Source of the DNA: Pseudomonas protegens
Lineage (GTDB): Bacteria > Pseudomonadota > Gammaproteobacteria > Pseudomonadales > Pseudomonadaceae
DNA: 64,000 nt
Direction: 5' to 3'
Assembly: GCF_003363755.1 (NCBI RefSeq)
Contig: NZ_CP031396.1
Location: 2,728,001-2,792,000, forward strand
Under the pieces are notes generated by a model that worked only from the letters and a program-made list of their open reading frames with translations, made no database searches and was not told the DNA's origin. The translations under genes and the position numbers were made by a program. Below, in pieces: positions 46,257 through 57,833 of this stretch (position 1 is its first letter; each line of letters opens with the position of its first letter).

Positions 46257-47309
46257 ATGCCCGTTGCTTTACACATTCCCGCCCAGCCGGAACAGTTGCT
46301 GCGCTCAAGCAGCATCATCGCCCAGGGGCTGCTCAACCCTCGCGGTATCTGCGTGGAAAACGATGGCAGCCTGCTGCTGGTAGAAGCTGGCTCAGGCCTG
46401 CCGGACCAAGCGTTCAGCGGTCGCATCAGTCGCCTGCGACCAGATCCTCACGCCCCCGGCACCTACCTGCCACCCGAGGTTCTGGCCAAGGGTTTTCGCT
46501 CGATGAACATGCAGTCGCGGATGCTGCGCGATGAAATCATGGGGCTGTCGGACATTGCCTTCGGTACCGGGCGCTACCTGGCCAGCCAGACCGATTACGT
46601 CGCCGGTTCCAAGCTTCTGGACCTGCAATACAGCCCGCCCGAGCCGCTGTTCCACAGCCACGGCAACCTCAACTCATTGTGCTATCACCCCGCGCGCCAG
46701 AGCTGGCTGGCGGTCAAGCCCGATACCAACCAGTTGGTGGAGTTCACTCAGGGTGAGGAGCAGATCCTGGCCCAACTGCCCGACCTGGATCAGGGCCAGG
46801 AAGCCGTACCCGTGACCCTGGTGCATGAGCCACAGACCGACGCGGTGCTGATCAGCCTGTTCTCTGGCGAGCTGCACAGTGACCCGGCGCGAAAGGGCAT
46901 CGACTTCGCCGACAAGGCGGGCCAGGTAATCCGGGTCTGGCCCGAGAGTGGCAGGATCGAGGTACTGATTCGCGGGCTGCAATTGCCCACCGGGCTGGCG
47001 CTGGACCCGCAGGAGCGGATTCTGGTGCTGGAACTGTGCGACCGGCTGTTGCAGCCCCTGCAACCCGATTGGTCCGGCGAGACCTTGCACGGAGGCTTTG
47101 CCCGCTTCAGTGGACGGCTGCTGCGCTGCGACCTGCAGCAACGCAGTGTGCAAGTGCTCGCCAACGAACTGGATACACCGTCCAATCTGTGCTGCGTCGA
47201 GGGGGCGGTGCTGGTGAGCGAAGGCATGGGCCTCAGTGGACGGCCGATTCCCACACCGGATCATCAGGTGGTTGCCCTGAGCGGTCGATTGCGCCGAGTG
47301 CAACTTTGA
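46257..47309 (+). CDS. Beta-propeller protein (SMP-30/NHL-like)
   Basis: A 350-residue protein without a signal peptide. Repeats such as LNPRGICVENDGSLLLVEAG, SDIAFGTGRYLAS, LNSLCYHPARQSWLAV, PTGLALDPQERILVLELCDR and TPSNLCCVEGAVLVSEG mark blades of a six-bladed propeller like SMP-30/gluconolactonase or NHL proteins. Such propellers act on lactones or bind partners. It is the last gene of the operon; AAGGAGAAG precedes the ATG at 46257, and a terminator follows at 47347. No specific substrate can be given. Confidence 0.72.
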   Translation: MPVALHIPAQPEQLLRSSSIIAQGLLNPRGICVENDGSLLLVEAGSGLPDQAFSGRISRLRPDPHAPGTYLPPEVLAKGFRSMNMQSRMLRDEIMGLSDIAFGTGRYLASQTDYVAGSKLLDLQYSPPEPLFHSHGNLNSLCYHPARQSWLAVKPDTNQLVEFTQGEEQILAQLPDLDQGQEAVPVTLVHEPQTDAVLISLFSGELHSDPARKGIDFADKAGQVIRVWPESGRIEVLIRGLQLPTGLALDPQERILVLELCDRLLQPLQPDWSGETLHGGFARFSGRLLRCDLQQRSVQVLANELDTPSNLCCVEGAVLVSEGMGLSGRPIPTPDHQVVALSGRLRRVQL

Positions 47310-47346
47310 GCCCAATCCCAGCGCCTGAAAGGAAACAGTCCGGCAT

Positions 47347-47376
47347 AAAAAAGGGGCCCTGTACGGGGCCCCTTTC
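47347..47376. terminator. Bidirectional terminator between operon and ssb
   Basis: AAAAGGGGCCC-TGTAC-GGGGCCCCTTT, a GC stem with A-run before and T-run after. It ends the long plus-strand operon and probably also ssb from the other side. Confidence 0.82.
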
Positions 47377-47405
47377 TCATCGATACTGAATGCTCGAGGG
47401 AGCAA

Positions 47406-47915
47406 TCAGAACGGAATATCGTCATCGAAGCTGTCGAAATCCGGTGCCGGCTGCGGAGCGGCCTGCTGTGGCGCCGGACGCGACTCACGCTGTGGCTGCG
47501 GAGCAGGACGGGACTGCTGAGGACGCGGTGCCGAGTTGGACATGCCGCCCTGGCCTTGCTGGTCGCCCTGTGGACGGCCACCCAGCAGCTGCATGGTGCC
47601 TTGCATGTCGACAATGATCTCGGTGGTGTAGCGCTTGATGCCGTCTTTTTCCCACTCGCGAGTCTGCAGTTTGCCCTCGATGTAGACCTGGGAACCCTTG
47701 CGCAGGTACTCACCGGCAATCTCAGCGACCTTGCCGAACATCGAAACACGGTGCCACTCGGTGCGCTCGACCTTCTGACCGGTCTGCTTGTCGGTCCACT
47801 GTTCGCTGGTGGCCAGACTCAGGTTGGTCACGGCGTTACCGTTAGGCAGATAGCGAACTTCGGGATCCTGGCCGCAAGTACCGACCAATATGACTTTGTT
47901 AACCCCACGGGCCAT
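47406..47915 (-). CDS. ssb: Single-stranded DNA-binding protein
   Basis: A 169-residue protein with the N-terminal OB fold ([34 protein letters not shown]) and [31 protein letters not shown], a Gln/Pro/Gly-rich linker, and the conserved acidic tail [11 protein letters not shown] that binds repair and replication partners. It binds ssDNA as a tetramer. Adjacent to a MFS gene and uvrA, the normal pseudomonad order. Confidence 0.97.
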   Translation of the reverse strand: MARGVNKVILVGTCGQDPEVRYLPNGNAVTNLSLATSEQWTDKQTGQKVERTEWHRVSMFGKVAEIAGEYLRKGSQVYIEGKLQTREWEKDGIKRYTTEIIVDMQGTMQLLGGRPQGDQQGQGGMSNSAPRPQQSRPAPQPQRESRPAPQQAAPQPAPDFDSFDDDIPF

Positions 47916-47924
47916 AACGTTCTC

Positions 47925-49319
47925 CTAGGCTTCGCGCGGCGACGGCGCTGAGTTGACCAACTGCTCGAGCGTCGCGCGATCCAATAATTCGGTGTCCAAT
48001 TTGATGTAAATGGCAGCCTCTTCGGCCACCACCACGGCATCTGTTACTCCAGCGACGGCTTTCAGGCGCTCAACCAGACCAGCTTCGCGGATCGCTTCAG
48101 GCGATAACGGCAAGCGCAGGCTCGTCACATATGGAGGCTCGCGCATGGTAACAGCAAAGCCCAACCAGAGTGCAGCCAGACCTGCGCATCCAAGGAACAC
48201 AACCGACAAACCGCCATGCTGGAACAACCAGCCGCCGAGGATGCCGCCCAGTGCCGAACCGAGGAACTGGCTAGTGGAATACACCCCCATCGCCGTGCCC
48301 TTGCCGCCTGCCGGCGAGACCTTGCTGATCAGCGACGGCAACGACGCCTCCAGCAGGTTGAATGCGGTGAAGAACACCACGGTGCCGATCACCAGCGCCC
48401 GCAAACTGTCGCCGAACTCCCAGAAGAATAGCTCGGTGAGCAGCAGCGTACTGACCGCGCCGAGCAGAACTCGTTTCATCTTGCGTTTTTTCTCGCCATA
48501 GATGATGAACGGGATCATGGCGAAGAAGGAAATCAGCAACGCGGTGAGGTAGACCCACCAGTGCTGTTCCTTGGGCAAACCGGCCTTTTCCACCAGTGCC
48601 AGGGGCAAGGCGACGAAGCTCGACATCAGCATGGCGTGCAACACGAAGATACCAAGATCCAGGCGCAGCAGATCGGGATGCTTGAGGGTCGGGATCAGCG
48701 CTTGGCGCGCCACGCCGGACTCGCGGTGCTGCAACGGGCCGGTGGAGCGCGGGACCATGAAAGCAACGATCAGGATGCCCACCAGGGCCATGGCACCCGT
48801 GGCCAGGAACAGCCCCGACAGACCAAAGCTGCGGGTCAGCAGCGGACCGACCACCATGGCCACGGCAAAGGACAGGCCGATGGTCATGCCGATCATGGCC
48901 ATGGCCTTGGTCCGGTGCTGCTCGCGGGTCAGGTCCGAAAGCAGCGCCATCACTGCGGCGGAAATCGCCCCGGCACCTTGCAGGATTCGTCCGGCGATCA
49001 CGCCCCAGATCGAATCGGCATTGGCCGCCAGCACGCTGCCCAGGGCGAACACGATCAACCCCAGGTAAATCACTGGGCGACGACCGATACGGTCGGAAAT
49101 GATGCCGAAGGGAATCTGGAAAACCGCCTGGGTCAGACCATAGGCGCCAATCGCCAAGCCGATCAAAGCCGGGGTCGCTCCTGCGAGATCCATTCCATAG
49201 GTCGCCAGGACCGGCAGTACCATAAACATGCCAAGCATACGGAAGGCGAACACCAGGGCCAGACCGCTCGCTGCGCGGGTCTCGCTGCCACTCATGCGTT
49301 CGCTGTGGGGATCGTGCAT
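47925..49319 (-). CDS. MFS transporter of the YajR type
   Basis: A 464-residue membrane protein with twelve helices and MFS motif A (IPFGIISDRIGRRPVIYLGL). The C-terminal 70 residues after the last helix (ERLKAVAGVTDAVVVAEEAAIYIKLDTELLDR) form a soluble ferredoxin-like YAM domain, as in E. coli YajR. The substrate is unknown. Length and tail match YajR. It is just upstream of ssb on the same strand and divergent from uvrA. Confidence 0.85.
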   Translation of the reverse strand: MHDPHSERMSGSETRAASGLALVFAFRMLGMFMVLPVLATYGMDLAGATPALIGLAIGAYGLTQAVFQIPFGIISDRIGRRPVIYLGLIVFALGSVLAANADSIWGVIAGRILQGAGAISAAVMALLSDLTREQHRTKAMAMIGMTIGLSFAVAMVVGPLLTRSFGLSGLFLATGAMALVGILIVAFMVPRSTGPLQHRESGVARQALIPTLKHPDLLRLDLGIFVLHAMLMSSFVALPLALVEKAGLPKEQHWWVYLTALLISFFAMIPFIIYGEKKRKMKRVLLGAVSTLLLTELFFWEFGDSLRALVIGTVVFFTAFNLLEASLPSLISKVSPAGGKGTAMGVYSTSQFLGSALGGILGGWLFQHGGLSVVFLGCAGLAALWLGFAVTMREPPYVTSLRLPLSPEAIREAGLVERLKAVAGVTDAVVVAEEAAIYIKLDTELLDRATLEQLVNSAPSPREA

Positions 49320-49496
49320 GGATAAACCTCATGTGAACCGGCGGCGATTCTACCAGTCCGATCGATTGAGGGGGTATATGGCGACGCTTTGCCGCGCAGC
49401 CCCAACAGCGAGCAAAAAAGCACCGCATGATAGTGTGCATCCATCCAGTGTTTGGTTTTATACTCCTGCCTTTACGCCCGCCGATCGAGGCCACTT

Positions 49497-52331
<2,835 letters not shown>

Positions 52332-52340
52332 GCCCCATGA

Positions 52341-52378
52341 AAAAGCCCCTATCATCTCACGGTGACAGGGGCTTTTTT
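52341..52378 (+). terminator. Terminator after uvrA
   Basis: AAAAGCCCCT and AGGGGCTTTT pair around a 16-base loop and end in a T-run, 10 bp after the uvrA stop. It is symmetric enough to work in both directions. Confidence 0.82.
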
Positions 52379-52402
52379 ACATCTCAGGCTTGACGCATCT
52401 AC

Positions 52403-52427
52403 CGTAGGAGCGAGCTTGCTCACGAAC
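52403..52427. repeat. REP-like palindrome
   Basis: CGTAGGAGCGAGCTTGCTCACGA resembles the Pseudomonas REP unit (GAGC/GCTC core with GTAGGAGC lead). It lies between convergent uvrA and ftnA, a typical location. Confidence 0.55.
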
Positions 52428-52448
52428 CGGTATCCACGCCTTATGCAG

Positions 52449-52913
52449 TCAGAACTGCGACTGCAGGTAGTTCTCCAGCCCGATGGATTTGATCAGGCCC
52501 AACTGCTTCTCCAGCCAGTAGGTGTGATCTTCCTCGGTATCTGCCAACTGGATACGCAGAATGTCGCGGCTGACGTAGTCCTTGTGCAGTTCACACAGCT
52601 CGATGCCTTTGCACAGCGCAGCGCGAACCTTGTATTCAAGGCGCAAGTCGCTGGCCAGCATGTCCGGCACCGTGGTCCCGGTGTCGAGATCGTCAGGACG
52701 CATGCGCGGCGTGCCTTCGAGCATCAGAATGCGGCGCATCAGGGCATCGGCGTGTTGCGCCTCTTCTTCCATTTCGTGGTTGATACGCTCGTAGAGCTTG
52801 GTAAAGCCCCAGTCTTCGTACATCCGCGAGTGGATGAAATATTGGTCGCGTGCTGCCAGTTCGCCCGTCAGCAACGTGTTGAGGTAATCGATTACGTCCG
52901 GGTGACCTTGCAT
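52449..52913 (-). CDS. ftnA: Bacterial ferritin FtnA (formerly BfrA)
   Basis: A 154-residue four-helix iron-storage protein. The ferroxidase ligands Glu18, Glu51 and His54 are present ([23 protein letters not shown]). In bacterioferritin the haem-binding methionine is residue 52; here position 52 is Ala, so it should be a haem-free ferritin. This is the known property of P. aeruginosa FtnA (PA4235), which is also next to katA. It stores iron, consistent with the catalase neighbour. The ATG at 52913 is chosen over the longer frame. Confidence 0.92.
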   Translation of the reverse strand: MQGHPDVIDYLNTLLTGELAARDQYFIHSRMYEDWGFTKLYERINHEMEEEAQHADALMRRILMLEGTPRMRPDDLDTGTTVPDMLASDLRLEYKVRAALCKGIELCELHKDYVSRDILRIQLADTEEDHTYWLEKQLGLIKSIGLENYLQSQF

Positions 52914-53025
52914 CGCCCTACATCTCCCTGCTTGAAAGTCGATAGTGTGAACCAAGCTGACTTGCAGGTCACTTAGAAATAACCGAAAAAGTGAAGATTA
53001 TCTGAGAAAAGCAGTATAAATAACG

Positions 53026-53052
53026 CAAAAACCGCCCAAATGAGGGCGGTTC
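53026..53052 (-). terminator. Terminator after katA
   Basis: On the minus strand ACCGCCC-TCATTT-GGGCGGT is followed by TTTTGC, just downstream of the katA stop (53069). Confidence 0.75.
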
Positions 53053-53068
53053 TGCTTCTTATTTAGAC

Positions 53069-54517
53069 TTACTTGAGCGATACACCCAAAGCCTTGGCAA
53101 TACCCTCGCCGTAAGCCGGGTCAGCCTTATAGAAATGTTGCAGCTGACGATCAACCACATCAGCAGTCACTCCAGTCATGGCACCGGCAATGTTGTTGAT
53201 CAACAGAGCCTTCTGCTCATCATTCATCAAGCGGAACAGAGCTCCTGCATGACTGTAATAGTCGGTGTCTTCGCGATGATCGTAGCGGTCTGCGCCACCG
53301 CTAAGGGCAAGGGGCGGTTCTGCGTAGCGTGGAGCCTGCTTAGGCGCATCGCTGTAGCTGTTGGGCTCGTAGTTCGGCGCAGCACCGCCATTGCTTCCGA
53401 AAGCCATGGAGCCGTCGCGCTGATAGCTGTTCACCGGGCTCAGCGGCGCATTCACTGGCAGTTGCTGGTGATTGGTACCAACGCGATAACGGTGAGCATC
53501 GGCGTAAGCAAACACCCGGCCCTGCAGCATGCGATCTGGAGAAAGCCCGACCCCTGGCACCATGTTGCTTGGTCCGAAAGCGGCCTGTTCGACCTCAGCG
53601 AAGTAGTTCAGCGGATTGCGGTTCAACTCCAACTCGCCAACCTCGATCAACGGGAACTCCTTCTGCGACCAGGTATTGGTCACATCGAACGGGTTCTCAT
53701 AGTGCGCCGCGGCTTGCGCCTCAGTCATGATCTGGATGCACACGCTCCACTTCGGAAAGTCGCCGCGCTCGATCGCGTTGAACAGGTCGCGCTGAGCGTA
53801 ATCCGGATCGGTACCCGCCAGACGTGCAGCCTCTGCCGGCGCCAGATTCTTGATGCCCTGCTTGGTCTTGTAGTGCCACTTGACCCAGTGCCGCTCGCCC
53901 TTGGCGTTGATCAGGCTGTAGGTGTGACTGCCAAAGCCGTGCATATGACGGTAACCGTCTGGAATGCCCCGATCGGAAAACAGAATGGTTACCTGGTGCA
54001 GCGCCTCAGGCGAATGCGACCAGAAGTCCCACATCATCTGAGCACTTTTCAGGTTGCTCTGAGGAAGGCGCTTCTGGGTGTGGATGAAATCGGGAAACTT
54101 CAGCGGGTCACGAATGAAGAAGACCGGGGTGTTGTTACCCACGATGTCCCAGTTGCCTTCTTCGGTGTAGAACTTAAGGGCAAAGCCGCGGGGATCGCGC
54201 TCGGTGTCAGCCGAACCACGCTCGCCGCCTACTGTAGAGAAACGCAGGAAGGTCGGAGTTTTCTTGCCAACCGCTTCAAACAACTTGGCACTGGTGTATT
54301 GGGTGATGTCGCGAGAGACCGTGAAAGTGCCGTAGGCACCCGAGCCCTTGGCGTGCACGCGACGCTCAGGGATATTCTCGCGATTGAAATGGGCGAGCTT
54401 TTCGATCAGGTGAAAATCGTCGAGAAGCAGCGGGCCACGAGGGCCGGCGGAACGGGAATTCTGGTTATCAGCGACAGGAGCGCCACTAGCGGTAGTAAGA
54501 GTTTTGGTCTGGCTCAT
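53069..54517 (-). CDS. katA: Monofunctional haem catalase
   Basis: A 482-residue clade-3-type catalase that breaks hydrogen peroxide down to water and oxygen. The catalytic His is in [15 protein letters not shown] (about residue 54) and the Asn in [13 protein letters not shown]. The proximal haem Tyr is in [22 protein letters not shown]. The N-terminus has no signal peptide. The ATG at 54517 follows AGGAAG. KatA normally depends on OxyR in Pseudomonas, and an OxyR-like dyad is seen upstream (54623-54634). Confidence 0.96.
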   Translation of the reverse strand: MSQTKTLTTASGAPVADNQNSRSAGPRGPLLLDDFHLIEKLAHFNRENIPERRVHAKGSGAYGTFTVSRDITQYTSAKLFEAVGKKTPTFLRFSTVGGERGSADTERDPRGFALKFYTEEGNWDIVGNNTPVFFIRDPLKFPDFIHTQKRLPQSNLKSAQMMWDFWSHSPEALHQVTILFSDRGIPDGYRHMHGFGSHTYSLINAKGERHWVKWHYKTKQGIKNLAPAEAARLAGTDPDYAQRDLFNAIERGDFPKWSVCIQIMTEAQAAAHYENPFDVTNTWSQKEFPLIEVGELELNRNPLNYFAEVEQAAFGPSNMVPGVGLSPDRMLQGRVFAYADAHRYRVGTNHQQLPVNAPLSPVNSYQRDGSMAFGSNGGAAPNYEPNSYSDAPKQAPRYAEPPLALSGGADRYDHREDTDYYSHAGALFRLMNDEQKALLINNIAGAMTGVTADVVDRQLQHFYKADPAYGEGIAKALGVSLK

Positions 54518-54570
54518 GCACAATCTTCCTCTGTCAGTCTGTGAAACTGCCGGCTAATCGGCTGACGAAG

Positions 54571-54600
54571 AGTATTGACCAGCAGTGTTACAAGATCCAA
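54571..54600 (-). promoter_or_regulatory. Candidate katA promoter
   Basis: On the minus strand TTGGAT (54595-54600) and AATACT (54571-54576) are 18 bp apart, 54-83 bp before the katA ATG. A fair match; nothing else in the gap is better. Confidence 0.4.
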
Positions 54601-54622
54601 TGCATTACACATTAGCTAACGA

Positions 54623-54634
54623 TAGAAATATCTA
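54623..54634. promoter_or_regulatory. OxyR-like dyad upstream of katA
   Basis: TAGAAATATCTA is a palindrome and part of CGATAGAAATATCTAATACA, resembling half of an OxyR site (ATAG-N7-CTAT, here one base short). It is about 23 bp upstream of the katA -35, where OxyR activators bind. Low confidence because only one half is seen. Confidence 0.3.
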
Positions 54635-54646
54635 ATACATACAGAT

Positions 54647-54673
54647 ACAAAAAACCGGGCACTAGGCCCGGTT
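54647..54673 (-). terminator. Terminator after rplQ
   Basis: AACCGGGC-CTAGT-GCCCGGTT followed by TTTTTG on the minus strand, 21 bp beyond the rplQ stop (54694). It ends the alpha operon. Confidence 0.85.
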
Positions 54674-54693
54674 CCTTGTTTCAGACTGACGTC

Positions 54694-55080
54694 TTACTCA
54701 GCGGATACAGCTTCACCGCCGACAGCACGATCAACCAGTTCAACGTACGCCATAGGAGCGTTGTCGCCAGCGCGGAAACCGCACTTGAGGATGCGCAGGT
54801 AGCCACCCTCACGGGTAGCGTAACGCTTGCCCAGGTCGTTGAAGAGCTTACCAACGATAGCTTTCGAACGAGTACGGTCGAAAGCCAGACGGCGGTTAGC
54901 CAGGCTGTCTGTCTTGGCCAAAGTGATCAGCGGCTCGGCAACGCGGCGCAGTTCTTTAGCTTTCGGCAGTGTAGTTTTGATCAGCTCGTGCTCGAACAGC
55001 GACACCGCCATGTTCTGGAACATGGCCTTGCGGTGCGAGCTGGTGCGGCTCAGGTGACGCCCACTTTTACGATGACGCAT
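54694..55080 (-). CDS. rplQ: 50S ribosomal protein L17
   Basis: A 128-residue basic protein beginning [20 protein letters not shown], the standard L17 opening. It sits near the exit of the peptide tunnel. The typical L17 length and its place after rpoA as the last gene of the alpha operon agree. Confidence 0.97.
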   Translation of the reverse strand: MRHRKSGRHLSRTSSHRKAMFQNMAVSLFEHELIKTTLPKAKELRRVAEPLITLAKTDSLANRRLAFDRTRSKAIVGKLFNDLGKRYATREGGYLRILKCGFRAGDNAPMAYVELVDRAVGGEAVSAE

Positions 55081-55122
55081 GGTTCATTCCTTACCAAACA
55101 CAACGTTCGGTGATTACGACGA

Positions 55123-56124
55123 TCAGGCAGTCGCCTTGTCGTCCTTCTTAAGACTTGCAGGCGGCCAGTTGTCGAGGCGCATGCCGAGGGACAGACCGCG
55201 GGAGGCCAGAACGTCCTTGATTTCGGTCAAGGATTTCTTGCCCAGGTTCGGAGTCTTCAACAGTTCTACTTCGGTACGCTGAATCAGGTCGCCGATGTAG
55301 TAAATGTTTTCCGCCTTAAGGCAGTTAGCCGAACGTACAGTCAGTTCCAGATCGTCAACCGGGCGAAGCAGGATCGGATCGATCTCGTCTTCCTGCTCGA
55401 CTACCACTGGCTCACTGTCACCTTTGAGGTCGACGAACGCAGCCAACTGCTGTTGCAGAATGGTTGCAGCACGACGGATAGCCTCTTCAGGATCCAGAGT
55501 ACCGTTGGTTTCCAGATCAATAACCAGCTTGTCCAGGTTAGTACGCTGCTCGACACGGGCGTTTTCCACCACGTATGCGATACGGCGAACCGGGCTGAAC
55601 GAAGAGTCAAGCTGCAAGCGACCAATGCTGCGGCTTTCGTCTTCATCGCTCTGACGCGAGTCGGCCGGTTCATAACCACGACCACGAGCTACTACGAGCT
55701 TCATGTTCAGGGCGCCGTTAGACGCCAGGTTAGCGATTACGTGATCGGGGTTAACGATCTCGACATCATGATCCAGCTGAATATCGGCAGCGGTAACCAC
55801 CCCCGAACCCTTCTTCGACAAGGTCAGCGTAACTTCGTCACGGCCGTGCAGCTTGATAGCCAGACCTTTAAGGTTCAACAGGATTTCAATTACGTCTTCC
55901 TGTACACCTTCGATGGCGCTGTACTCGTGGAGCACACCGTCAATCTCGGCCTCGACTACTGCACAGCCGGGCATTGAGGACAACAGGATGCGGCGCAGCG
56001 CGTTGCCCAGGGTGTGGCCAAAACCACGCTCGAGAGGCTCGAGGGTGATCTTGGCGCGGGTTGGACTGACAACCTGCACATCAATGTGGCGGGGTGTCAG
56101 GAACTCATTTACCGAAATCTGCAT
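55123..56124 (-). CDS. rpoA: RNA polymerase alpha subunit
   Basis: A 333-residue subunit. The N-terminal dimerisation domain has [26 protein letters not shown]; the C-terminal domain has [23 protein letters not shown] and [20 protein letters not shown], which contact UP elements and activators. It lies between rpsD and rplQ, the usual alpha-operon order. Confidence 0.98.
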   Translation of the reverse strand: MQISVNEFLTPRHIDVQVVSPTRAKITLEPLERGFGHTLGNALRRILLSSMPGCAVVEAEIDGVLHEYSAIEGVQEDVIEILLNLKGLAIKLHGRDEVTLTLSKKGSGVVTAADIQLDHDVEIVNPDHVIANLASNGALNMKLVVARGRGYEPADSRQSDEDESRSIGRLQLDSSFSPVRRIAYVVENARVEQRTNLDKLVIDLETNGTLDPEEAIRRAATILQQQLAAFVDLKGDSEPVVVEQEDEIDPILLRPVDDLELTVRSANCLKAENIYYIGDLIQRTEVELLKTPNLGKKSLTEIKDVLASRGLSLGMRLDNWPPASLKKDDKATA

Positions 56125-56146
56125 GGATGCACCTATTTTCTAGCCC

Positions 56147-56767
56147 TTACTTGGAGTAGAGCTCGACAATCAGGCTTTCGTTGATGTCGGCGGACAGATC
56201 ACTGCGAGCTGGAACGTTCTTGAAAACGCCCGACTTCTTCTCAGTGTCTACTTCTACCCATTCTACGCGGCCACGTTGAGCACACAGATCGAGAGCTTGG
56301 ACAATGCGAAGTTGATTTTTTGCTTTCTCGCGAACAGCAACCACGTCACCAGCACGAACCTGGTAGGACGGAACGTTAACGGTCTGACCGTTTACGCTGA
56401 TCGACTTGTGCGATACCAGCTGACGGGACTCGGCACGAGTAGAACCGAAGCCCATGCGGTATACAACGTTGTCCAGACGGGATTCGAGCAGTTGCAACAG
56501 GTTTTCGCCGGTTGCGCCCTTCTTGCCAGCTGCTTGTTTGTAGTAGCCGCTGAATTGACGCTCGAGCACGCCGTAGATACGACGAACTTTTTGCTTTTCA
56601 CGCAGCTGAGTACCGTAGTCGGATTGACGACCACGACGCTGGCCGTGGATGCCAGGAGCTGCTTCGATGTTGCACTTGGATTCGATAGCGCGCACGCCGC
56701 TCTTCAGGAAGAGATCGGTGCCTTCGCGACGAGCCAGTTTGCATTTTGGACCAATGTAACGAGCCAT
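56147..56767 (-). CDS. rpsD: 30S ribosomal protein S4
   Basis: A 206-residue primary 16S-binding protein that starts [20 protein letters not shown] and has the S4 RNA-binding domain ([27 protein letters not shown]). In E. coli S4 represses the alpha operon by binding upstream of rpsM. Confidence 0.98.
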   Translation of the reverse strand: MARYIGPKCKLARREGTDLFLKSGVRAIESKCNIEAAPGIHGQRRGRQSDYGTQLREKQKVRRIYGVLERQFSGYYKQAAGKKGATGENLLQLLESRLDNVVYRMGFGSTRAESRQLVSHKSISVNGQTVNVPSYQVRAGDVVAVREKAKNQLRIVQALDLCAQRGRVEWVEVDTEKKSGVFKNVPARSDLSADINESLIVELYSK

Positions 56768-56785
56768 TCTTTACAATCTCCTGGA

Positions 56786-57175
56786 TTACACGCGGCGCTT
56801 CTTCGGCGGACGGCACCCGTTGTGCGGGATTGGCGTCACGTCGGTGATGCTGGCGATCTTGTAGCCACAGCCGTTCAAAGCGCGGACTGCGGATTCACGA
56901 CCTGGACCTGGCCCCTTGACGTTAACGTCGAGGTTCTTCAGGCCATATTCCAGCGCAGCTTGACCAGCACGCTCGGCAGCTACTTGAGCAGCGAACGGGG
57001 TGGACTTGCGAGAACCGCGGAAACCCGAACCACCGGAGGTTGCCCAGGAAAGAGCGTTACCTTGACGGTCGGTAATGGTCACGATGGTGTTGTTGAAAGA
57101 CGCGTGGATGTGGGCGATGCCATCAACCACTGTCTTTTTAATCTTTTTACGAGGACGAGCAGCAGGTTTTGCCAT
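56786..57175 (-). CDS. rpsK: 30S ribosomal protein S11
   Basis: A 129-residue protein with [28 protein letters not shown] and the C-terminal [18 protein letters not shown], diagnostic of S11. Part of the platform where Shine-Dalgarno pairing occurs. Follows rpsM by 30 bp. Confidence 0.98.
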   Translation of the reverse strand: MAKPAARPRKKIKKTVVDGIAHIHASFNNTIVTITDRQGNALSWATSGGSGFRGSRKSTPFAAQVAAERAGQAALEYGLKNLDVNVKGPGPGRESAVRALNGCGYKIASITDVTPIPHNGCRPPKKRRV

Positions 57176-57205
57176 GACTAAATTCCTGTCGATTCGCTGG
57201 TGCGA

Positions 57206-57562
57206 TTACTTGCGGATCGGCTTACGCGGACCTTTGCGAGTACGCGCGTTGGTCTTGGTACGCTGACCGCGCACTGGAAGACCACGACGATGGCGCAGAC
57301 CGCGGTAGCAGCCCAGATCCATCAAGCGTTTGATTTTCATGTTGATTTCGCGACGCAGGTCACCTTCAGTGGTGAACTTCGCCACTTCGCCACGCAGCTG
57401 TTCAATTTGCTCGTCGCTCAGATCCTTGATCTTCGCAGCTGGGTTGACCCCAGTCACTGCACAGATTTTCTGCGCAGTAGTGCGACCAACACCATAGATG
57501 TAGGTCAGCGAGATAACAGTATGCTTGTTATCTGGAATGTTAACGCCTGCAATACGGGCCAT
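57206..57562 (-). CDS. rpsM: 30S ribosomal protein S13
   Basis: A 118-residue protein, [26 protein letters not shown] at the start and the basic tail [21 protein letters not shown]. It contacts the P-site tRNA and forms the inter-subunit bridge. First gene after the internal promoter at 57622-57650. Confidence 0.98.
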   Translation of the reverse strand: MARIAGVNIPDNKHTVISLTYIYGVGRTTAQKICAVTGVNPAAKIKDLSDEQIEQLRGEVAKFTTEGDLRREINMKIKRLMDLGCYRGLRHRRGLPVRGQRTKTNARTRKGPRKPIRK

Positions 57563-57621
57563 TCAGTGGGACTCCAATTGACAGCTACCTACGCCCCGGA
57601 AGCCAAGAAATAGGGCGCGAG

Positions 57622-57650
57622 ATAATATCGCTGTAATAACAAATAATCAA
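57622..57650 (-). promoter_or_regulatory. Internal promoter of the alpha operon (before rpsM)
   Basis: On the minus strand TTGATT (57645-57650) and TATTAT (57622-57627) are separated by exactly 17 bp, 60 bp upstream of the rpsM ATG. The TTGATT begins right after the 3' arm of the hairpin at 57651-57676. Strong match to sigma-70. Confidence 0.65.
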
Positions 57651-57676
57651 CCCGGCAGCGCACTAGCTGCCGGGCT
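57651..57676 (-). terminator. Hairpin after rpmJ
   Basis: CCCGGCAGC-TAGT-GCGCTGCCGGG-type stem on the minus strand, followed by TTGATTATTTGTT. It may end or attenuate the spc transcript just before the alpha promoter begins. Confidence 0.5.
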
Positions 57677-57692
57677 TGAAGCACAATCACAC

Positions 57693-57809
57693 TCAGCCTT
57701 GGCGCTGTTTGTGACGCGGTTCCGCGCTGCAAATTACTCGAACAACACCTTCGCGGCGAATAATCTTGCAGTTACGGCACAGCTTTTTCACCGATGCACG
57801 AACTTTCAT
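57693..57809 (-). CDS. rpmJ: 50S ribosomal protein L36
   Basis: A 38-residue protein [20 protein letters not shown] ... ending RHKQRQG. It has the zinc ligands of the C+ form (Cys11, Cys14, Cys27 and His32), so this is the zinc-dependent version. Located 24 bp after secY, as is normal. Confidence 0.95.
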
Positions 57810-57833
57810 CACCAACTCCTCGAACCTTATGGA

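Noticed and set aside
49440-49490. LexA box before uvrA
   Set aside because: TGTTTGGTTTTATACT is only loosely similar; no CTG-N10-CAG core is present.
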